Positions 32,301-44,000 of a stretch of DNA of 64,000 nt are shown here, one piece after another. This DNA is from Capitulum mitella (taxonomy: Eukaryota; Arthropoda; Thecostraca; Pollicipedomorpha; Pollicipedidae), in assembly GCA_030062745.1 (NCBI GenBank), contig CP099840.1, positions 29,763,006 through 29,827,005 of the forward strand, written 5' to 3'. How positions within the stretch are numbered: position 1 is the stretch's first letter; each line of letters begins with the position of its first letter. Below the pieces are notes generated by a model, which was given only the letters and a program-made list of their open reading frames with translations, was not told the origin of the DNA and did not search any database. The translations under genes and the position numbers were made by a program.

Positions 32301-35300
32301 AAGCTCAGTGGCGGCCGGCGGCCCGCAGCCGGCCGACAGCCTCGGGAGCCGTGCCGGAAGGTGACCTTGAGACGGCTGGACCCGTTGCGCCCGAGTGTGG
32401 GGGTTGATGGGCAGACGTGCCCATGTATGGCCTCCCCCGTCAGTGACGTGGTCGACGACACGTAATTCTCCGGAGCTCTTCACAGAAGCGGCAACGGCGG
32501 GCTGAATTACACCATCAGCGTCGTCAGTGTCGGGATGGATTACGTTATTGGTCGAATCTGGGAATGAAAAGTTGAATTGTGTCGGCTCATGCTGCTGAAA
32601 TTTAGTTTCGCGTCATAATTGACACGACAAACGTGTTCCGTTCATACTGGTTCGCTGGTCGTGGTTGGTACTGGTAAAATTACAACGTTGTTATAAGCGA
32701 AAATCATTTGTTAGACTGAAGTAAAAACAGTGAAAATGCTACGATGTACCAGTGGAATAATCCATCGATTTCAAGACAGAATTGTAGCTCCTGGTCACTG
32801 TTTCCATACGGTTTCAGTCTCATCGACGACAGTGAGCCAGAGCGCCATACGTGAAAAATCGACGCTCATTGTATGTGAAAGTGAATTATTTCCGCCACTT
32901 TACTCCATCTTACCGCAAACGTAAACTGTAGTCGTGCATGGTTCTCGTAAAACAGCTGACGGGACAACGTATCTTGCACTTTTAGAGCCATCTAAAAAAA
33001 ATGGAACAACATCCAACAGTTGGCGGACGTCGTATTTAAAAACCCACAAGGCGACAATAACGGAATGCTTGAGACAGTTGTTTCTCCAGTAGTGAGCTTT
33101 GCCCACGTGAATGTATGGGCGCACAAATTGCGGTAGAAAGAAAATGAAATCTTCCAAAGTCACCCGCATTTAAAACTACAGCCGTGACGCTCATCATGTT
33201 CATGTAAATCCACTTCGTCATACTATCGTTTGAATCCCCCTGTGAAGCATTTGTAGCCTTGGTAATTAGGAGCTTCCTATTTTCTTCACCATTTCTGGTC
33301 GCACTACGGGAGCATAAGAAGCACAGTGGAGTGACGTGTGGAAAAAGTGTCTGGCCTGATTGTCCTCTCATGCCGTCACCGGCTAGCGTGATGTGGCGTC
33401 GGTCCAGTACTGCGGCTCCCTGTGACCGGAGGTTGCTCGCTCCTCTGTCTGGCCAGCGTTTAGCTGGCTGAGAACTCCGAGGACGCCCTGCGTGTACGGC
33501 GCCCGTCACGGAGCAGAGCTGGTGTTCCGGTGGCGTCTGCGGTCCGTTCAGGCGCCGAGCCGAGGGGAGAGGTCGTGCTCCCGGCCGTGCCGCGGCGGCG
33601 CCGTGTCTCGCCCCGGCGCTGACGTCACCTGTGAACGCGACGGTGTCGTCATCGCTCAGCGAGCGGGGTTTTGTCGGCTTGCGCCCGCTCGTCTGTTGAA
33701 TAGCGTCGCTGGTATGCGCAGGACAGCATTCCCAACAGTCCGATTGATTGAAGAATCGCACGTTTAATGAAGCCCGTTGTCGCGCAGAAAATGACGCTGA
33801 AAATGATGCCGTTAGGATTGGCAAGTTACCAAGCGCGTGCAACATGCCTTGGCTGATTAAATTACGTAAGTGAATAAAGTATGGATTAATACTGGGACAT
33901 CCGTTGTTTTGCAGGCAATAGTGCATTTTGTGCGGAATATGTGAAACGAGTGGTTCATGTTTGATTCCGCACGACGCGTGTGACTGATGTGGTGCAATCT
34001 CATGGCATCCACTTCCGCCGAATATGCCGATGAGCTCGGAACTGATGCGTAGTGTTGACGTTACGCCGGAAAATATGCTCATCCAGTTTACGTTATTTGA
34101 GCTTCTTTTTCAAGGTCAAGGGTCTTTTCATAAGGACATTTACACGAGACTTTATGTGACTCGTCAGCACTGCTCGATAAATGTCACAACCGACATTTGT
34201 TGTTAGCGTCTTGAACGTTGTGTCCGTCAGGACGTTTTATGGTCACACTTAACGATACCGTCCATAACCAAAACTAAATGTTTCATGCCAGATTTTAATG
34301 GCGAAACTCTCATTGTTGGCCGCGTTCTCAGAGTATGTTGGTTTTTAATGCCGAGTTTTTGTTGCCGGAGCACTAAATGTCGGGCGCGTTCTCAGGGCAC
34401 TGCCCCGGCTTACGTGCTCAGCTGCGGCGGTTCCCATAGGAGGACGTAAACGTACACCCTGCGGTGGTGGTCCGGGGCACCGGGGTACCCTCGGCAGCCT
34501 TTCAGGTGATTGAGGGGTCACCTTTCAGCCGATTGTGTGACGGCGCGGCGGCCGCGCGCCGGCGGCCGGCGTCCCGGCCCTTTGTGGCTGTGACGGCTGG
34601 CCGGGTGGGCGTGACGCCCGTTCCGCCGCCGTGACGGGCCCGGGCCGGGGTCGCTGGCGGCACTGCAGGGCCGAGCAGCCGGGCGGCGCCGGCGAGCGGG
34701 CCGACACGCACCGGCGGGTCCGCCGGGCACGCGGCTGTCGGCCAACTGGGGTCAGGGCAGGGCAGTCCACGAACCGTCTGCCCCACTGTGTCGGCAGCGG
34801 ACCGCCAGCCGAGGTCAGGTCAGGGTGGCACAGGGACTGTCCGCCCCAGTGTGTCGGCGGCTGACCGTCAGCTGAGGTCAGGTCAGGGCGGCACAGGGAC
34901 TGTCTGCCCCACTGTGTCGGCGGCTGACCGTCAGCTGAGGTCAGGTCAGGGCGGCACAGAGACTGTCTGCCCCACTGTGTCGGCGGCTGACCTTCAGCCG
35001 AGGTCAGGTCAGGGCGGCACAGGGACTGTCTGCCCCAGTGTGTCGACGGCTGACCGTCAGCTGAGGTCAGGTCAGGGCGTTACGCACACCGGCGAGGACG
35101 CGGGGCACATGGTGGCCGATCGATTGAGGCCAGGCCAGGGCGGTAGGGGGACTGTCTGCTTCACAACGTCGGAGGTGGACGGCCAACTGAGGTCAGGTAA
35201 GGGCGGTACACGAACCGCCTACACCACCGACACCACCGACACCACCCACTGTGTCGGTGGTGGCTGGTCAGCTGAGGTCAGGCCATGTCGGCACGGGGGC

Positions 35301-38300
35301 AGTATGCCCCGCTGTGTGGGAGGCGAACGGTCGGGCCGGAATAGATCAGGCCAGGGCTGCCCCTTCATCGGCGACGGACAGTCAGGTCGGGTCAGATCAG
35401 GACGGACCAGGGCAGGACGCGGACCGTCTGCTGAGCTGCGTCGACTAGATGGCCAGGCCAGGTTCTGTCAGGGTAAATGGAAGCAGGCCATTGCAGAACA
35501 GGCTGTTGTGACCTGTACTGAGGGCATGAGAAATATGAAAGATCGCTGCTGACATGGATAAGTTGCAAAGTTGTGGTGTCGTTTCATGCATTAAACATTA
35601 CATTAAAGCTAGTGCTTCGGTACTTACTTGCCTACTCAGCCTGGAAATATCTGGAGCACTGTACCTGCTCGCCTTTGTGTAGTGAAAGACCAGATGACGT
35701 CGTACATTAAAGGGCTTGCAAAGTGAAGGGATACCTCAAAATGTTGCTTGATTCATCATAACAGTTGTTTTAATATGCATTTGATGTTATACATGCATGC
35801 GGCGTTATGCATTAAAGGGATACACACGTAAGGGATACCTCATAATGTTACTTGATTCATCATAACGGTTGTTTTGACATGCATTTGGTGTAGAGTAAGG
35901 TACTGGTATATATTTGGATGGCCGAACTTGTTGCTGCTATCAGTACTCATGTTTTCCAAGTATAATGATGGTCCGGAATCGAAATTCTAATTTTTGCACC
36001 AGTAGATCGGTGATGTTTGCGGGGAATGGATGCATATATCCATTGGTCGCAAAGGCCACGATAATGTCTGTCGTGTTGATTAAGCTACTTCGAAGCATAC
36101 GTGCGTGTATGAGTTTGATCGCATAAAAAGCGGAATATTTGGGTACGACTGAAGATGTCTTGTTCAGTTGGATCAGTGATTGGCAAGCATAAAAAGGCGC
36201 GACTTATAAAAGGGAGCGGGCTAAAGATCGTACGTGCAAATGTATATGCGTCTTTTCATTGTGAATAATTTGAAAGACAGGCGTTCAGATTACTATTAGA
36301 GCACACAAACGCCCCCACGCCCGTACACACACGCACACATTGACCAACGTAAGCACCAGGAAAATCAAAGAGAAGGTTGGCCACCGGAAAGAGATATTAC
36401 AATCTTAAAGCAAACTCCCATTCAAAAGTTTGTTTAAGATCAATTTGGGAGTTTGTTTTAAGATGTGAAGCAAATTTCCATGTGGGAGTTTGTTTCAAGA
36501 TCGTCAAACTCCCATCCTTGATTTCTGTCGTCTGTCGGATGAATCATCTGTGCCACTGCGGTTCAACGGCTAGAATGATGGCCTCGTGAGGACTGATGTG
36601 TTTTCTGTGTTGGACGAAGTGGTCGGCTGGGACTGACGTGTTGATGTGCCCGAACTTCAGGTCCGCAGTATGTCCTTTCAGGCGAACACTGAGAGTCCGA
36701 CCAGTCTCAAAAACGTGCCTGGTGCCACGTTAACAACAAAACTTGTAGGCAGCGTCCTTTGCCTTTTCACTAGGCACAGGAACCACCGAGCGGACGGTCC
36801 CATCGCGCAAACGATTACAGTGGTGTGCATTGTAGTTTTGTAACTGGCGTCATTTTATGCTTGCCATTCGCGGATCTCACTAAGGTATCTGAAATCGCGC
36901 CGAAATATGTTTTTGTTTTTAGATCAAATCCATATACTTACGTGTATTACGAAGCAACTTAATATCACCTTCTGAGTAAAAATGACATCACGGACGCCTG
37001 TCTTGTTGTTAGCAGCGAAATTTTCATTTCCGTCTAATTCATGTTGACTCATTGCTGACGTGGCGCAGTCTGGGTGATGTAATATTTACATGAAAGGTAA
37101 ACGTGGTCGTAGAAATAATGCCCAAATCCCACAGACTGTGTTTGATTGCTACGTGGCTGAAATTATGTTTGAGATGTTCATGGTAATTTTGGTAACGTGG
37201 ATAGTTAGTATTTAGTTGGAGATTCAGTTTAACAGGAAGCATATTTATGTTGGAATTCCAACTGTGACACTGTAAGTTATAGCCAGGAATTGGCTTCAGA
37301 ACGTCACTGGCTGCCATTACTAGGCTTGGATGGTTCCAAACTGAGGCGTGCGTCGCTTTTTCGGCGCCCGTGCACTGGTGCGAATCTAGGTCAACAAAAG
37401 GGCTGTAATGTGCTGTACATTACAGTATATCGTCGTCGGCAGAATAAATCGATCGTATCAGAAGGCATTGTCGGGTGGGCCGTTTGTCATGGCCTGGCCT
37501 TTAGATGTACGTAAGACCGGGATGCTCGTTGCTTTACTGCGACAGTCAGCTGGTCATTACGTATCCTAGAATTACCCTTTGTCACGCTGTCATCGCCAAA
37601 TGTGTCAGAACCGGCCCAAATATGCTGGTGCGACCATACGAACGCTAGCGAAAACTGATATTCCATTTCATGGCTGATACGAACAATCGTAATACATTAT
37701 TACTGGAAGATTCTGGCGCAGTATTTATTTTGGCAGCCATTTTATACCATGGCTGGTGGGTGTCGGAGGACGTTACTTGTGACTTGGATCTCTTCTGAAC
37801 GGCAGTGATGTCTATTTTGTCGCATTTACACATGCTGAAGTCGTTCGTATTACATTTTGTTTAGATTTCTGTGACATCGCTTGTTGCTGATGTGAGCGGC
37901 TGTGTTCATATTTGACATGATTTTATCCTGGAGAAAGCTTAATTTTTTCTCAATTTTATTAATTTATTCTCATCTCTCCATTGATCCACCAAAACCGCAA
38001 CAAAGCTTTACGTCGTTGATATGCAAGATAAAATCATTGTAATTGTTTCGAGTTCTTCTATTAACTATTTGCATAACTCCTTGTACCTCTAACGCCACTT
38101 CTTGATTTGACCAACTAGGAAGTTTCCTCCTGGGCGATTTACTCAACAAAATTGCACTTACGATCTTTATGTAGCTATATGTGCGCTTTCATTACGTTAA
38201 CACAGTTGTAAACGATGACCATGTGCACTGTACTGTGTGGGGCGGCGATTGCCACCTTCCATGCCCCACGACGTGGCATCCGCACGAACCATCATCGTCG

Positions 38301-40991
38301 CCAGGGAGACCTCGCGACCACAGACCCTGTGACGCCAGCTACCACGATCATCCCTGAGACCTCACAAGCGGACTGTCTGACGCACCGGCCACCACCGTCG
38401 CAGCGGCAGCCTCGAGCGCTGCCAGCACGAGCGTGGAGCACCGGCGATCAGCGTCGCGCAGGGGGACGTCACGTCTTGGCCTTGTGACAGCGGGGACCAC
38501 CGTCACGCAGGAGATGTCACGCCTTAACCTTGGGATAGCGGCGGTCACCGTCACGCAGAGCGCCTCACGTCCTGACCGGGAGACAGCGGCGGTCACCGTC
38601 ACGCAGAGCGCCTCACGTCCTGACCGGGAGACAGCGGCGGTCACCGTCACGCAGAGCGCCTCACGTCCTGACCGGGAGACAGCGGCGGCCGCCGTCACGC
38701 AGAGCGCCTCATGTCCTGACCGGGAGACAGCGGCGGCCGCCGTCACGCAGAGCGCCTCACGTCCTGACCGGGAGACATCGGCGGCCGCCGTCACGCAGAG
38801 CGCCTCACGTCCTGACCGGGAGATAGCGGCGGCCGCCGCCGTCACAGAGCGTGTCCCACGTCCTGGTCCGGAGACAGCGGCGGCCGCCGTCACAGAACGT
38901 GTCTCACGTCCTGATGCGGAGACTGCGGCGGCCGCCGCCGTCACAGAGCGCCTCACGTCCTGACCGGGAGACAGCGGCGGCCGCCGCCGTCACAGAGCGC
39001 CTCACGTCCTGACCGGGAGACAGCGGCGGCCGCCGTCACAGAGCGCGCCTCACGTCCTGACCGGGAGACAGTGGCGGCCGCCGTCACAGAGCGTGTCTCA
39101 CGTCCTGATGCGGAGACTGCGGCGGCCGCCGTCACAGAGCGCCTCACGTCCTGACCGGGAGACAGCGGCGGCCGCCGTCGCAGAGCGTGTCCCACGTCCT
39201 GGCCCGGAGACAGCGGCGGCCGTCGTCACAGAGCGCGCCTCACGTCCTGACCGGGAGACAGCGGCGGCCGTCGTCACAGAGCGTGTCTCACGTCTTCGTC
39301 TTGCGGCAGCAGCGGACGAACAGCCCGGCGCCGGCCCGCCGCGCCCGGCACCAGCAGTAAAGCACCTCGGCCAGCAGCACGGCGGCGGCCACCGCCCAGC
39401 CGGCCAGCAGCAGCTGGAACGTGCTCACCAGCCGGTCCATGGAGAGCGGCGCCACGCGCGCCGGCCGAGGCGCCCGCATCAGCGCGCCCAGCATGCGCTT
39501 CTCGTCGTCGCGCCGCATCATCCGCATCCAGTGCTGGACGAGGCCGGCGGCCTGCAGGCGGCCGATGAGCGCGTCCAGCCGCGCCAGCAGCGGCATGTTC
39601 CGCTGCAGGCTGTACGCCACCAGGAAGGTGAAGGCGCGCTGGTCGGCGGTGCGCAGGTTTTCCGGCTTCACGCGGCCCTCGCTCTCGATGACCATCTGCT
39701 GGCGGAGCGTGATGTAGTACTGTACCTCCTCCAGCAGGCAGACCCGGTCGGTCGGGTCCAGCATGCGGTACATGGTCTCCTTGTTGTCGCCCTTGACCCA
39801 GCGCGCGCGCAGGCCGTCGAAGAGCGCGCCCTGCGGGCCGAGCATGGCGGCGTCGTAGGCGCCGTACGTGGTGTGCGTCACCACCTGGTAGTCCTGGTGC
39901 ACGACGTCCCAGAGCGTCATCGGCGACCAGTAGACGCGCGGCGAGGCCAGCTGCGCGGCCAGCGCCGTGACCAGCGCCGTGCCCAGCACGATGCAGCTGA
40001 CGTTCCAGACGGCGTTCAGCAGGCGCAGCGGCGTGGTCTCCGGCGGCCGCGTGACCGACTGCGCCCATAGGCCGCGGTAGGCGTCCTCCAGTTGGCCGAG
40101 CAGGAGGCGCGTCGGCGCTGGCCGCGGCCGCGTCAGGAGCGCGCCGCACAGGCCCACCAGGAGGACGCCGGCGGCGACGCCGGCCCAGATCTGCGGCGAC
40201 AGCAGGCCGGCCAGACTCACCTGCAGCCCGAGCGGCACCCGGCCAGAGACCAGCGCCACCTCCTCCACGTACATGTGCGCGCTGAACTGGCTCACGCTCG
40301 CCCGCTCGGCGTTGACGAACAGGCCGGCGATGGCGGCGTCGGCCTGGCCGCGGAAGACGGCGCCCACGTTGCCCTCCCAGCTGCCGTTGGCGGCGATGTT
40401 GCCCCAGCGGTCGTCGGGCGCGCGCCGGAAGCGCAGCGTCAGGTTGAGCCGGGCGGCGGCCGCCTGCAGGATGAGCGTGTCCGGGCCGGGCAGCGGCCGG
40501 TCGCACCAGCCGCCCGGCCGGTCCGGCGCGCCGCACACGAAGTACGGCTTGAAGTTCATGTAGTAGGCGTCGAAGCGGCGGCCGTGGTAGCTGTCGTGCG
40601 CCAGCAGGCGGCTCGGCGCGGCGCCGGCCAGCAGCCGCGTGGCGCTCTCCGACTGCACCGAGCCGTCGTAGCCGCGCTGGTGGACGGTCGCGCCGCCGTC
40701 CGCCAGCTCCACGCACAGCGGCAGGCCGGCCTTGGCGGCGAGCCGCAGCCGGAACAGCTCGGCGCAGGGCACGGAGCGCGCCGGCAGCAGCACCAGCTGG
40801 CCGCCGATCCAGTGGTGCGCCGGCACCGCGTCGTACCGCCGGAAGTCGGCCCGGCCGCCCACGAGCAGCTTCAGGCCCGCCCTGGGCGCCATGAGCGCGC
40901 CATACAGCTCGTCGGCGTCGCAGGGGGCGCACCGGAACGTGGCGACGCCGCGCTCCCAGCGCAGCCGCCGCGTCAGGACGTCCACGTCCGT

Positions 40992-41027
<36 letters not shown>

Positions 41028-44000
41028 AAGCACCAGCAGCCAGTCTCTGTCCAGGAAGCCGGCCGCCGTCAGGCCGCGGACGACGGCCGCCTGACGCTGG
41101 GCGCGCCGGACCCGCGCCCGCACCTGGCCGCCCACGCCGCCGCCGCCGCCGCCGCCGCCGCCGTCGCCGTCCATAGCGAGGGAGCCGGCGAGGAGCGCAG
41201 CCAGCGCGGCGGCCGCCGCCGGCCTCATGGGCGCTGCTGCCGGCCGGCGCGACCGACGGACGACTGACGGCCGGACCGCCGCCGACGGCGACGGCAGCGG
41301 CGGCGGCGTGGCCGACGGAGACCGCCGCGTGCCGCCGCCGTGCGCAGCCAGGAACGATACGGGACCGCTGCCCCTGTCGTCGGCAGGTGGCATAGGGACG
41401 CAGTCAGGAGTGTGTTGGGTGCTTCAACATCTTTGGCGTGAAGTCATTTTGTTCGCGTCATGAATTGTACTTTAGGGCCCTTAGGCATTTTGCCTTCTTC
41501 AGCATGGTGGCGGTTGCATGTATAGCAGCATACAGCTACGATGGGTTCCAAATGATAGCCAGGCGTCTCATCACCTGAAGGCTGTGACATCATTCGCGAG
41601 ATTCATTATCTCAAATTACCTCTTTTTTCGTCGGCTCAGGTATGTTTTTCGACCACTATAGCATAAGAATAGGAATGGGTATGGCATATTTTCTATGGAG
41701 AAAAGATGAACAAAATTACAAGCGAAGAGGTTCCAGATTGTACTTTCCCTTTTCCGCGGGCCTTGCAAAGTTCAGACATATTTGTGTTATTTACACTTCC
41801 AGGTGATGTTCGCTACACGCCGTAAGACGTGGACTAATTTGACTGCTGAACGTTGCCGATGTCAATCGTGACGAGCGTGCAGCAGGCGCCGCTGGCGATC
41901 AGCTCGGTCCTCGGGACTGAGGGTCGCTGGCGACGCTGCCGACATCTCTCGACAGCAGGCGGACGCGTCCCGCCGGGCTCTGCCGGCTCTTTCGAGTGGG
42001 CCGAGCTCGGTAGGCGTACAGTCTTCGACCGCCGTGTCCTGGGCGCCGTGCGTCCGTGGGCCCGGAGGATGATTGGATGGTTGCGTGCAGGTGGGGTGCT
42101 CAGTGTCGGGACGGGATCGTCACAGGAGCTGCAGTCGCATGTCAGCCTTCTTCTGGCTGCTGGTGTTAGGAGAGACCAGATTTGTGATGGGATGGCTTGG
42201 TTTTGTCCAGAAAATACCAGAGTTTTGGTGAGAATTTCCTTTGCAAAAAAAGGTATTTTAATTAAGCTTACGGCATGCATACGTGCGGGTTACAGAGTAC
42301 ACATCCACATGTAAGTGCATGGTTATGTGTGCTTTTCCCGTACATGTCGCGAAAACCAAAGCTGAAGGTGATCGGGCGTTCCTGGAATCACCTTTTGGCT
42401 ACTGGCTACTGGCGTATAGTGACCAAGAGCGTGGGCTGACACTTCACTACACCTTGCTCCCAGGCATGCCAGCGCCAAACTGGGAAGGCCCAACGTTGAG
42501 ATCGGGCGAAATCAAACCGCAGCATCAGTCGGTTCGAACAGCCACCGGCGCCGGCTCACAATCGGGGGCCGCCGGCTCCGGACTCGGCGGCGGGTTGGAA
42601 ATCGCCGGGACTCACGGCGCCGGCCGCGCGGAAAGCCGCCGTGAACCGGACGTGAACCGGGCGTGAACCGGACGCGAGGCGGACGTTGCCGCGCCGGCGG
42701 CCGGTCCGCGCGCGGTCCGGACCGGCCGGTAGCCGGGCGACACGCGGCCGTCAGCACGCCCACCGTATTGATGCCCCATTCGGGCGGCCTGTGGCGCCTT
42801 TGTGCTGCCCGTGGCAGCGTGTGCACGGAATGTAAGTGCAGGCCGTCCTGCACGCGGCGTAGCTGTTTTGTTTTTGATGTCCTGGGAGCCATTTTGACGC
42901 CACACCGAGCGTGCTGAATGGGGCTGTTGTTCATTTTTGGCATGTCATGATATGAAAGGAGCCAGCCAGTTTGAAGCTCCGCGACAGGTCCAAACAGTAA
43001 CTAATTATCGCCAAGGCGTGTGCATGAAGAGTTTTCCATTTTGTGCGTGTTTGTTCGTAGTAAAAGTATGATGTAATGTTTTATTTCTGCGTTATTCACA
43101 AATTTCATCCCAAACTCTACATTTGCGATGCCAAGAGCGGTTTCCAGCGATTTGCAATGGGGTCAATGTACGGCTGTGAATTTTGCGCAACGCTTCCAGC
43201 TGGTTTCTGACAGGGTTTTGCGAAATGACTAAGACGAGGTGTTCATACTGTAGATGGAGGAATTTGCCGGACCATCGTCCTCGTCTTGTATGTCGTTATT
43301 TACATAACTTTGCGGCTAGTTAGTTCTCCGGCTGTCGTCAGGTGTTTGTTGGTCCTGGCAAGAATCGGCTGGTTTTTGGCTGTTAGCCATGTATGCGTCG
43401 CAGCGTCGAAAAACCCGCGATATTTTTGGGATTCGAACCAGGGACCTGATTTCGGGCCTAGCACGATAACCACTGCGCTGTCGAGGTGAACGTGCTGATG
43501 GAGGTGTGACGTCCCTCCTATTTATCCGCTGACTGTTTTGGGATTTTTTCACAGAATTGGGAGCCATATTGGGCCGATGTCTACACTTGGCTTACTAATG
43601 GGATTGTTGGCCAGTGCCATATGTGCCGAAACGCTGTGTTAACAATAACGCACAAGACAAGGACTAGAGTCCGAAAAACTCGTCCATCTGTAATACTTAG
43701 GTCATGGTACTCACGTTAGTAATGCAGTGAACACAAATAACGTAACGTCGACAGGATCGCACAATTCCGGGGAGGAAAGAGTCTTTTCGGCGCGTGTTTC
43801 GCAAGTGGTGGTATTAACTGCGATACATGGAATGTCTTCGGGATTATTGTATTTTTAACACACTGTTCTCTAAGCGACATTATGAACTCGGCAGGAATGA
43901 AGGCATTTTCAGAGACGTATCACAAGGAAAACTTTTGGTTTCAGCTGTAATATTTCCTGATGCCCCTCAAGGAAAATACACATGAGCGTGATTCGGGCTA

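Larger units (their letters stand above)
31093..39287 (+). other. ATAT1 intron 2, left part
   Basis: It contains a GC-rich stretch at 31.2-31.5 kb, a 63 bp minisatellite at 34.79-35.28 kb, a ~110 bp duplication at 35.7-35.9 kb, an inverted-repeat cluster at 36.4-36.5 kb and a 48 bp minisatellite at 38.46-39.30 kb. A 348-codon minus-strand open frame at 33036-34082 has no recognisable domain and I do not call it. Confidence 0.6.

Noticed and set aside
33036-34082. 348-codon minus-strand open frame in ATAT1 intron 2
   Set aside because: No domain, signal peptide or membrane segment, and uneven composition. It is bounded by no splice signals that fit a gene. Most likely a chance frame.
38433-38963. 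Repeat proteins of 16-residue period on both strands
   Set aside because: Explained by a minisatellite whose period is a multiple of three. No start context or conserved fold.
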